Below, piece by piece: positions 24,520 through 31,051 of a DNA stretch of 31,051 bases. The translations under genes and the position numbers were made by a program. Each line of letters opens with the position of its first letter. Position 1 is the stretch's first letter. Source of the stretch: Proteobacteria bacterium UBA1148 (GTDB taxonomy: Bacteria > Pseudomonadota > Gammaproteobacteria > Steroidobacterales > Rariloculaceae); the NCBI GenBank assembly GCA_002311835.1, contig DBZY01000064.1, forward strand, positions 12,765 through 43,815, read 5' to 3'. The notes below the pieces were generated by a model, which made no database searches, had not been told where the DNA came from, and saw only the letters and a list, made by a program, of their open reading frames with translations.

Positions 24520-24577
24520 GGGTTGCCCCTCAATTCATGACACTGGAAAGCCATCCCGTTATGCTTGTAGGCTGATC

Positions 24578-24925
24578 ATGGGAGGGTGTCACCTTTTGGG
24601 CTCACAGGCACTTTTAGTATTGACGACCTGCGCCACTCCGACAGAGGCGGATGAGCTTGCAAAAGTACTCGTAGAGAAACGCCTCGCCGCCTGCGTCAAC
24701 AGGCTAGAGGGAGTTGTATCCACTTATAGGTGGAAATCGAAATTAGAGCAGGACCAGGAAACGCTGTTGTTAATCAAAACAACTGAGGAGTGCTTTGATG
24801 GCCTCGAAAACGCGATTCGTAAGCGGAGCAGTTATGAGCTACCGGAGCTTATTGCTGTCCCTATCTGTAAAGGAACATCAACATATCTTGATTGGCTAAA
24901 AACTTCTGTAGCAGATGAAAACTGA
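24578..24925 (+). CDS. cutA: Divalent-cation tolerance protein CutA
   Basis: A small trimeric signal-like protein of the CutA family, tied to copper tolerance in E. coli though its function is unsettled. Seen: ALLVLTTCATPTEADELAKVLVEKRLAACVN, VVSTYRWKSKLEQDQETLLLIKT, and YELPELIAVPICKGTSTYLDWL; the usual H-P-Y-E-V-P-E reads S-S-Y-E-L-P-E. The frame is open from 24485, but that would run through the CIRCE site; ATG at 24578 or the TTG at 24596 (GGAGGG 9 bases before it, 109 residues, the normal length) are likelier. The last 11 bases overlap dsbD. Confidence 0.9.
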   Translation: MGGCHLLGSQALLVLTTCATPTEADELAKVLVEKRLAACVNRLEGVVSTYRWKSKLEQDQETLLLIKTTEECFDGLENAIRKRSSYELPELIAVPICKGTSTYLDWLKTSVADEN

Positions 24926-27152
24926 CAACATCAATTACCGCCCTTTTACGATTGCTGCATTAGCAGTAGTTGCGCATTTCCTCATTGAGGATGTAGCGAC
25001 GGCACAGGATGATGTTTTGCGGCCTGAAGCGGCCTTTCCTTACACGCTAGAGGCTTCAGCAGACGAGATTATCCTGACATTCCAGGTACAAGAGGGCTAC
25101 TACCTTTATCGAGAACGATTCGATTTCGAAAGTCTGACCGATGGCATTGTTCTAGGCGCTGCGAAATTTCCAGAGGGCAGGATTCATGAAGATGAGTTCT
25201 TCGGAGTCGTAGAAACCTATCGCAATCAATTTCAAATCCAGATTCCCTATCAACGATTAGACAACGTTAACGCAGTGGATTTTCGTCTCATGCTGCAGGG
25301 TTGTGCAGATATCGGTCTTTGTTATCCCCCTCTGCGCTGGGATAGCGCCGTGGCTCTGCCACCAGAGTCTGGGAATGATGGATCTTTATTATTCAACCTC
25401 TTAACAGGTAATAATAATCCCGATGAGGTGCTCCCCCCCGAAGAAGCTTTCATCATGAGCGTGCGAGTGGATCGCGCAAATCAGATTACCGTGAGCTGGC
25501 TTATCAAGCCCGGCTATTACCTCTACAAAGACAAGTTTGAGTTCAGTGTGGACGGACCGATTGAGCTTGGGACTGCGCGTCTCCCTGCCGGCGAACGCCA
25601 CGAAGATGAGTACTTCGGCGAGGTGGAAGTCTACTACGACTACGTAGAGGCCCAAATTCCTTTCTCCAGGGCATCCCCAGATGCTGTGGACATACAGTTC
25701 GATGCTTTATATCAAGGCTGTAAAGCCAATAGTATCTGCTACCCACTGATCGAAAACTCACAAGCTTTGGGAGTACCTGCATCCAGTGCGTTCACCCCCT
25801 CGGCATTTACTTCTACAGGTAATAGGCCGCTACTTATATCCGAGCAAGACCGATTATCCGGTGTGGTCATCAACTCCCCGCTCTGGATCGTTCTTGGAAT
25901 GTTCTACGGCTTTGGTCTGCTCCTGGCGTTCACGCCTTGTGTACTCCCGATGGTGCCGATTCTCTCTGGGATCATAGCTGGACATGGAAATAACGTGACC
26001 CCCACTAAGGGCTTCATACTCTCTCTTGCCTATGTTATGGGCATGGCGGTTACCTACACTGCTGGCGGTGCTTTAGCGGCAATGGCAGGCGGGCAGGTAC
26101 AAGCTGCTTTCCAGCAACCCTGGATTCTGACGCTCTTCGCAGGACTTTTTGTGGTTATGGCCATGCCAATGTTTGGCTTGTTCGAACTACAGGTGCCGGC
26201 AGCTATTCAGACACGAATAACGAGCATGGCAAATAATCAGAAAACCGGAACATTCATCGGGACGGCCGTGATCGGAGCATTATCGGCCTTGATCGTAACA
26301 GCCTGTGTCGCCCCACCACTAGTTGCAACGCTGGCTGTGATCGGTCAGAGCGGTGACGTGCTGCGTGGTTCGGGGGCATTATTCGCTTTGAGTCTCGGTA
26401 TGGGCTCACCGCTACTACTAGTTGGCGCTTCGGCCGGAAAACTACTTCCAAAAGCGGGGCCATGGATGGGTGTCATCAAAGCATTTTTTGGTGTCATGAT
26501 GCTCGGTCTCGCCATATGGATGATGGAACGTGTCTTACCTGGAAGCATTACGCTCACATTGTGGGCACTTTTAGTGTTCCTGACAGGAGTATTTCTAGGA
26601 GCGTTCGAACCTCTGCCAGAAGCACCTCCTCCCGTGCAACGCCTTAGCAAGGGATTAGGCGTACTTGTCTGCTTGTACGGGGCACTGATGCTAATCGGTG
26701 TCGCTCTGGGCGGCGATGACCCCCTCAGACCTATACCACGAGGATCTCTGTTTGCAGGATCTGTGGGAAACAGCGAAACGGATTATCCGACTTTCGAGCC
26801 CGTAGAGTCTGTCGCCGAGTTGGAAGTTGCACTAATAACGGCACGGGAAACCAACATACCGGTCATAGTAGACTTCACAGCAGAGTGGTGCGTCGCGTGC
26901 AAGGAGTATGAGGAATATACATTCCCCGATTCAGCGGTCATCGCTGCGCTAGAGTCTTTCATGCTGCTGCAAATAGATGTGACCGAAAACAACGATGATG
27001 ACAAGGCGTTGCTCCAGTATTTCTCCAGCTTCGGACCACCAACAATCGCTTTCTTTGATCGCCATGGACAGGAGCGAGAAGCTTACAAACTCGTCGGTTT
27101 CGTTGGCGCAGAAGAATTTAGTGCGCACGTCCGTCAAGTTAGCTCGTTATAA
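24915..27152 (+). CDS. dsbD: Thiol:disulfide interchange protein DsbD with duplicated N-terminal domain
   Basis: Moves electrons from cytoplasmic thioredoxin across the inner membrane to periplasmic oxidoreductases. 745 residues against 565 in E. coli; the excess is a second DsbD-alpha domain. Seen: a signal segment (about 10-30); alpha-1 (about 35-150) with Cys130/Cys136 in QGCADIGLCYPP; alpha-2 (about 170-285) with Cys269/Cys275 in QGCKANSICYP; a membrane core with Cys342 (FTPCVLPM) and Cys464 (TACVAPPL); and a C-terminal thioredoxin domain with Cys659-x-x-Cys662 (EWCVACKEYE). All redox cysteines are present in both alpha copies. It overlaps cutA and is followed 17 bases later by a TlpA-like gene, a likely electron acceptor. 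Confidence 0.96.
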   Translation: MKTDNINYRPFTIAALAVVAHFLIEDVATAQDDVLRPEAAFPYTLEASADEIILTFQVQEGYYLYRERFDFESLTDGIVLGAAKFPEGRIHEDEFFGVVETYRNQFQIQIPYQRLDNVNAVDFRLMLQGCADIGLCYPPLRWDSAVALPPESGNDGSLLFNLLTGNNNPDEVLPPEEAFIMSVRVDRANQITVSWLIKPGYYLYKDKFEFSVDGPIELGTARLPAGERHEDEYFGEVEVYYDYVEAQIPFSRASPDAVDIQFDALYQGCKANSICYPLIENSQALGVPASSAFTPSAFTSTGNRPLLISEQDRLSGVVINSPLWIVLGMFYGFGLLLAFTPCVLPMVPILSGIIAGHGNNVTPTKGFILSLAYVMGMAVTYTAGGALAAMAGGQVQAAFQQPWILTLFAGLFVVMAMPMFGLFELQVPAAIQTRITSMANNQKTGTFIGTAVIGALSALIVTACVAPPLVATLAVIGQSGDVLRGSGALFALSLGMGSPLLLVGASAGKLLPKAGPWMGVIKAFFGVMMLGLAIWMMERVLPGSITLTLWALLVFLTGVFLGAFEPLPEAPPPVQRLSKGLGVLVCLYGALMLIGVALGGDDPLRPIPRGSLFAGSVGNSETDYPTFEPVESVAELEVALITARETNIPVIVDFTAEWCVACKEYEEYTFPDSAVIAALESFMLLQIDVTENNDDDKALLQYFSSFGPPTIAFFDRHGQEREAYKLVGFVGAEEFSAHVRQVSSL

Positions 27153-27169
27153 AAGTAGGCGAGACTTAG

Positions 27170-27772
27170 ATGAAGCGCACAGCACTCCTTACACTCACGC
27201 TGAGCTCAGCGGCCATTATTGCGTACCTCAGTTACCGTATGCTCCTCCAGACTCCTGTCGCACCGACTGGTGGAGTTGCCGCTTCCGCCGAACCAGTGGA
27301 GAGCCTTCCAGACTTTACACTCGAGGATCTGGGGGGGGGTACACGATCGATCCGTAGTTGGCCCGACAATGCTCTAATCATAAATTTCTGGGCAACCTGG
27401 TGCGCACCATGCCGGAGAGAGATCCCTCTCCTGAAAGATTTTCAATCGGCTCACGCTGAAGAGTCTGTGCAGGTCATTGGCATCGCTATCGATCGCTTGG
27501 AACCTGTGAAAGAATTTGCCAGAGATATAGAATTTAATTACCCGGTCTTGGTGGGCCAGTCGGACGCAATGGATGCCGCCTCAGCATTTGGGGTGGAATT
27601 TTTTGCGCTTCCCTTCACCGTGTTTACCGATACCGAGGGTAACATCCTGGGCGTCCACACTGGTGAGGTGCACTCGGAGGATCTCGAAAATCTAAGTCAA
27701 ATTCTTACCGATCTCACGGCTCGTGCCACGGATCTTTCCACCGCGCGGGCCAGACTAGCTAAATCTCTATAG
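27170..27772 (+). CDS. TlpA-like periplasmic thioredoxin
   Basis: 200 residues. An N-terminal membrane anchor (about 5-25) holds a thioredoxin domain in the periplasm: LPDFTLEDL at its start, INFWATWCAPCRREIPLL with Cys78-x-x-Cys81, VIGIAIDRLEPVKEF, and the cis-proline loop ALPFTVFTDTEG. Such proteins reduce disulfides, for example in cytochrome c maturation, using electrons from DsbD or CcdA; the gene just upstream is dsbD. A run of nine G (27331-27339) codes for three glycines in front of the domain and is a possible slippage site. The exact client is not known. Confidence 0.9.
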   Translation: MKRTALLTLTLSSAAIIAYLSYRMLLQTPVAPTGGVAASAEPVESLPDFTLEDLGGGTRSIRSWPDNALIINFWATWCAPCRREIPLLKDFQSAHAEESVQVIGIAIDRLEPVKEFARDIEFNYPVLVGQSDAMDAASAFGVEFFALPFTVFTDTEGNILGVHTGEVHSEDLENLSQILTDLTARATDLSTARARLAKSL

Positions 27773-27785
27773 CTACTCCTTTAAT

Positions 27786-27815
27786 TTGACGCTAAATGCG
27801 TCGAAATGCTATAAA
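27786..27815 (+). promoter_or_regulatory. Sigma70 promoter of aroQ-accB-accC-prmA
   Basis: TTGACG (27786-27791), an 18-base spacer and TATAAA (27810-27815), ending 29 bases before aroQ. An inverted repeat GACGC-TAAAT-GCGTC (27788-27802) overlaps the -35 box and spacer and could bind a regulator. Confidence 0.7.
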
Positions 27816-27844
27816 AGGGTTAGTATTTTCAGCGATCTCCCATA

Positions 27845-28282
27845 ATGGCACATTTTCTACTAATTAATGGTCCTAACCTAGCACTCCTTGGCCAGCGAGA
27901 ACCTGATATCTACGGAACCACTACCCTGGAGGAGATTGAGATCCGCCTGAAGGGCTTAGCTAAAAAAAGAGGACATGAGCTGGCCTGTTTCCAAAGCGAT
28001 GCCGAGCATAAACTTGTGAAGCGTATTCACGATGCTCACGAAGAAAACGTCGATTTCCTGCTATTTAACCCAGCAGCCTTTACCCACTCGAGCATCGTGT
28101 TAAGAGATGCGCTTCTGGCGGTCAGGCTACCGTTTATTGAGATTCACCTTTCCAATGTGGCAACCCGCGAAGACTTCAGGCAACACTCGTTTTTCTCTGA
28201 TGTGGCCGTGGGCACTATCGCTGGTTTTGGCGTAACAAGCTATGAGCTCGCCCTAACCGCCGCCGAACATTATCTAGCTTAG
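27845..28282 (+). CDS. aroQ: 3-dehydroquinate dehydratase, type II
   Basis: Third step of the shikimate pathway, 3-dehydroquinate to 3-dehydroshikimate. Seen: INGPNLALLGQREPDIYG with the lid Arg18 and Tyr23, CFQSDAEHKLVKRIHDA, NPAAFTHSSIVLRDAL, IEIHLSNVATREDFRQHSF with the catalytic His, and the GTIAGFGVTSYELAL end. 145 residues matches the dodecameric type II enzyme. Two usual spots differ slightly (N-P-G-A-Y-T-H-T-S is N-P-A-A-F-T-H-S-S). It is first in the operon with the acetyl-CoA carboxylase genes, a conserved gammaproteobacterial arrangement. Confidence 0.96.
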   Translation: MAHFLLINGPNLALLGQREPDIYGTTTLEEIEIRLKGLAKKRGHELACFQSDAEHKLVKRIHDAHEENVDFLLFNPAAFTHSSIVLRDALLAVRLPFIEIHLSNVATREDFRQHSFFSDVAVGTIAGFGVTSYELALTAAEHYLA

Positions 28283-28294
28283 AGGCCGCATCCG

Positions 28295-28753
28295 ATGGAT
28301 GTAAGAAAAGTAAAAAAACTTATTGAGTTGCTGGAAGCATCTGAAATTGCAGAGATTGAAATTTCTGAGGGTGAAGAGTCGGTTCGCATCAGCCGCTACT
28401 CAACTGCCGTATCGGCCAACACCTTGGCTCCAAACACACCGGCACCGGCTACCTCCATGCCACACCTTGGAACGGCAGAGGTACCGACTACGCCACCTAC
28501 CGAAACTGGAAAACATACCCATGAAATAAAGTCTCCCATGGTTGGCACCTTCTACTCCGGCCCTACACCCGGTGCCAAGCCATTTGTAGAGATAGGCACC
28601 GAGGTAATGATCGGCGACACACTCTGCATCATCGAAGCTATGAAAATGATGAACCAAATCGAGGCTGATTCCAGCGGACGAATCGTTAGTATCTTGGTCG
28701 AGAATGGTGCCCCGGTGGAGTTCGGCCAAGTTCTTTTTATGATCGAAGCATAA
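28295..28753 (+). CDS. accB: Biotin carboxyl carrier protein of acetyl-CoA carboxylase
   Basis: Carries the biotin that is carboxylated by AccC and handed to AccAD in the first step of fatty-acid synthesis. Seen: an N-terminal helix (VRKVKKLIELLEASEIAEIEISEG), a Pro/Ala/Thr-rich linker (about 45-75), and the C-terminal biotinyl domain with SPMVGTFYSGPTPGAKPFVEIG and the attachment motif EAMKMMNQIE at Lys117. 152 residues is normal. It is 12 bases after aroQ and 6 bases before accC. Confidence 0.98.
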   Translation: MDVRKVKKLIELLEASEIAEIEISEGEESVRISRYSTAVSANTLAPNTPAPATSMPHLGTAEVPTTPPTETGKHTHEIKSPMVGTFYSGPTPGAKPFVEIGTEVMIGDTLCIIEAMKMMNQIEADSSGRIVSILVENGAPVEFGQVLFMIEA

Positions 28754-28759
28754 CTGCCC

Positions 28760-30103
28760 ATGCTGGATAAGATTCTGATCGCCAATCGTGGGGAAATCGC
28801 GTTACGGATTCTTAGAGCATGCCAGGAACTCGGCATTAAAACGGTCGCCATCCACTCTTCAGCCGATGCAAATCTCAAACATGTTCTTTTAGCCGACGAA
28901 ACCGTATGCATCGGCCCTCCACCCTCCTCTGATAGCTACCTGAATATGGCCGCTATCATCGCGGCCGCGGAAGTCACTGATGCAGTAGCCATTCATCCAG
29001 GGTATGGATTTCTGTCCGAAAACGCTGATTTTGCTGAGCGCGTTCAGGAAAGCGGATTTGTATTCATCGGACCCGAACCGAAAACCATTCGGCTAATGGG
29101 AAACAAGGTTTCGGCTATAGAAGCTATGAAGGCAGCGGGTATTTCATGCGTACCAGGCTCAGACGGAGTCTTGTCAGAAAATAACGAGGAGAACGCAAAA
29201 CTCGCACGGGATATTGGCTACCCGGTCATCATCAAAGCCGTTGGGGGTGGAGGTGGACGAGGTATGCGCGTCGTACATAGCGAAGCTTCGCTTTTGAATT
29301 CTATCAGTTTAACGAAGAGCGAAGCATTAGCAGCCTTCGGGAACGGGGAAACCTATATGGAGAAATTTCTCGAGTATCCTCGCCATATCGAATTCCAGGT
29401 GCTTGCTGATAATTATGGAAATGCAATACACCTAGGTGAAAGGGACTGTTCCATGCAAAGACGACACCAAAAAGTAGTCGAGGAAGCGCCCGCTCCAGGA
29501 ATCTCAACTGAAATACGAACAAAGATAGGAACTCGGTGTACGCGTGCTTGTCTGGATATGGGCTACCGGGGAGTAGGCACATTTGAGTTCCTCTATCAGA
29601 ACGAGGAATTTTTCTTCATCGAAATGAATACTCGCATACAAGTCGAACACCCAGTAACTGAAATGGTCACGGGCATTGATCTCGTAAGAGCTCAGTTATT
29701 GATCGCCAGCGGTGAACCAATTTCGCAGCAGCAAGATGAGATCAACTGGTCAGGGCATGCTATCGAGTGTCGTATCAACGCGGAGGACCCCAGAACATTC
29801 ATGCCATCACCCGGAACTGTCAATCTTTGGCATGCTCCAGGTGGCCCTGGCATTCGAGTAGATAGTCACCTGTATGTTGGTTATGAAGTCCCTCCCTATT
29901 ACGATTCCTTAATCGCTAAGGTGATAGCGCATGGAGACAGCCGCGAATCTGCAATTGCCAGGATGAGCACTGCTTTGAACGAGATAGTGATGGAAGGTAT
30001 TCGAACCAATGTCCCTCTTCATCAGGAAATTTGCCAACATGCCGCCTTCAAGGCCGGTGGGACGGATATCAACTATCTAGAAAAACGGCTGGGACTAAAA
30101 TAG
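28760..30103 (+). CDS. accC: Biotin carboxylase subunit of acetyl-CoA carboxylase
   Basis: ATP-dependent carboxylation of the biotin on AccB. Seen: the start MLDKILIANRGEIALRILRA, HPGYGFLSENADFAE, the glycine-rich ATP loop AVGGGGGRGMRVV, YMEKFLEYPRHIEFQVLAD, LGERDCSMQRRHQKVVEEAPAP, and the active-site EMNTRIQVEHPVTEMVTGIDLV, followed by the C-terminal biotin-carboxylase domain. 447 residues equals the usual length. Translated from the same message as accB. Confidence 0.98.
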   Translation: MLDKILIANRGEIALRILRACQELGIKTVAIHSSADANLKHVLLADETVCIGPPPSSDSYLNMAAIIAAAEVTDAVAIHPGYGFLSENADFAERVQESGFVFIGPEPKTIRLMGNKVSAIEAMKAAGISCVPGSDGVLSENNEENAKLARDIGYPVIIKAVGGGGGRGMRVVHSEASLLNSISLTKSEALAAFGNGETYMEKFLEYPRHIEFQVLADNYGNAIHLGERDCSMQRRHQKVVEEAPAPGISTEIRTKIGTRCTRACLDMGYRGVGTFEFLYQNEEFFFIEMNTRIQVEHPVTEMVTGIDLVRAQLLIASGEPISQQQDEINWSGHAIECRINAEDPRTFMPSPGTVNLWHAPGGPGIRVDSHLYVGYEVPPYYDSLIAKVIAHGDSRESAIARMSTALNEIVMEGIRTNVPLHQEICQHAAFKAGGTDINYLEKRLGLK

Positions 30104-30110
30104 CTCGCTT

Positions 30111-30983
30111 GTGTTTTGGCAAGAACTGCAAGTCATCGTTAACACCGACGATGTACCGCGGACTGAAACTCTCCTCAGACTTGCTGGCGCAAAGGCTATT
30201 AGCTTAGCCAGCGTTAATAACCAAGAACTACTAGAACCTGCCCCTGGAAAGACTCCTATGTGGGCTTTGGTTTCACTAAAAGCACTTTTTCCACCCGAAA
30301 TACCACTGAGCTCAACAAGCGCTAATCTACAGATTGCGCTAGGTGTAGAAACAGCTATTACACTCCATACCTTATCCGATAAGGAATGGAAGGGCGCATG
30401 GGAGAGTCGAACACACACCCAATGCATTGGGAAACGATTGCTGATTGCTGGGGCTGATGACGATATAACCGATCACGAGAGGGTTACTGTACACCTCAAT
30501 CTAGGGCTCGCATTTGGCACCGGCGAGCACCCAACGACAGCGCTTTGTCTAGAGTGGTTGGATGCGCATCTTCGGTCTGGAACGCAAATCATGGATTATG
30601 GCTGTGGTTCTGGGATCCTAGCAATTGCGGCCCTGCAATTAGGTGCGGCTTATGGGTGGGCGGTTGACATCGACCCCCAGGCTCTGACCGCTACCCAGGC
30701 GAACGCATGCTTAAACCATGTCCAAGATCATCTCTGGATCGGAACACCCGATGTACTACCTATCATTCAAGCTGATGTGGTTATTGCAAATATTCTTGCT
30801 AACACTCTGAGCAACCTCGTTGTACTCTTCGAGCGTTGTATTAAGCCTGGAGGACACTTAGTGTTGAGCGGAATATTGGAACCTCAGAACGACAGCCTTT
30901 GCCAAACTTATGGACAACAATTCGGTCCATTCACGTTGCAGCAAAGAGATGAATGGACGCTTATTTCGGCTCCGCGCCGATAA
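30111..30983 (+). CDS. prmA: Ribosomal protein L11 methyltransferase
   Basis: Methylates ribosomal protein L11 using S-adenosylmethionine. Seen: an N-terminal L11-recognition domain (about 1-95), then LAFGTGEHPTTALCLEWLD, the SAM-binding IMDYGCGSGILAIAALQLGA (about 160-180), AVDIDPQALTATQANACLN and DVVIANILANTL. The start is GTG at 30111, seven bases after accC, with no ATG near. 290 residues is normal. The last 68 bases of the window after it show no gene; in E. coli the next gene would be dusB, which is not visible. Confidence 0.96.
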   Translation: MFWQELQVIVNTDDVPRTETLLRLAGAKAISLASVNNQELLEPAPGKTPMWALVSLKALFPPEIPLSSTSANLQIALGVETAITLHTLSDKEWKGAWESRTHTQCIGKRLLIAGADDDITDHERVTVHLNLGLAFGTGEHPTTALCLEWLDAHLRSGTQIMDYGCGSGILAIAALQLGAAYGWAVDIDPQALTATQANACLNHVQDHLWIGTPDVLPIIQADVVIANILANTLSNLVVLFERCIKPGGHLVLSGILEPQNDSLCQTYGQQFGPFTLQQRDEWTLISAPRR

Positions 30984-31051
30984 TAAAGACTTTAAATTCG
31001 AAAGTTTCTGAGTAGCGATAACACTGTTCAGAGTCATTAAAATGATATATG

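Noticed and set aside
24485..24577. N-terminal extension of CutA from 24485
   Set aside because: It would translate across the CIRCE operator and make the protein about 35 residues longer than the family; starts at 24578 or 24596 fit better.

Overview
The window looks like chromosomal core of a Gammaproteobacterium with mid-range GC. The gene order gshB-tonB-algH-ruvX, the neighbours yggS-yggT and the order groES-groEL / cutA-dsbD-tlpA-aroQ-accB-accC-prmA are the arrangements seen in Pseudomonas-like Gammaproteobacteria. The lipopolysaccharide genes (lpxL, kdkA, waaF, hldD) show a heptose-containing Gram-negative outer membrane. Genus cannot be fixed from the sequence. I saw no rRNA, tRNA, CRISPR array, insertion sequence or prophage gene.

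Layout. 1-1131: 3' part of an amidohydrolase cut by the left edge. 1132-1784: a 650-base gap holding a clear intrinsic terminator that belongs to no visible gene. 1785-3245: a PduO-type cobalamin adenosyltransferase convergent with ampE. 3289-7117 (minus): a two-gene remnant of the Pil-Chp chemosensory cluster, pilI plus an unusual 1082-residue ChpA/FimL-like protein. 7339-12639 (plus): gshB, tonB-like, algH, ruvX, a pyrK-like flavoprotein, yggS and yggT. 12654-17173 (minus): a TerB-like gene, msrB, htpG, an L,D-transpeptidase and htpX. 17355-19253 (plus): two tandem LpxL-type acyltransferases. 19238-22251 (minus): kdkA, waaF, hldD and a small CHCC zinc-finger gene as one tight operon. 22423-24399 (minus): groES-groEL. 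24578-30983 (plus): cutA-dsbD-tlpA-like, then aroQ-accB-accC-prmA from a good sigma70 promoter.

Most interesting. The Pil-Chp remnant sits exactly where the complete cluster sits in Pseudomonas (divergent from gshB), but pilG, pilH, pilJ and pilK are absent. The ChpA-like protein has lost its whole kinase core and response-regulator domain, its last Hpt motif reads QTLRDS instead of HTLKGS, and it has gained a second, ChpC-like CheW domain. Both frames are long and intact, so this looks like a kinase-free scaffold system rather than a pseudogene. A second striking point is HtpX, whose HExxH zinc-protease motif reads HGVSH. The window also shows a legible heat-shock regulon: sigma32 boxes before htpG, htpX and groESL, with a perfect CIRCE operator added at groESL.

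How the genes work together. The envelope theme dominates: lipid A acylation, Kdo phosphorylation and heptose addition, periplasmic thiol chemistry (DsbD, TlpA-like), peptidoglycan cross-linking, and membrane quality control (HtpX). The rest is housekeeping: glutathione, PLP homeostasis, fatty-acid initiation, chorismate synthesis and ribosomal protein L11 methylation.
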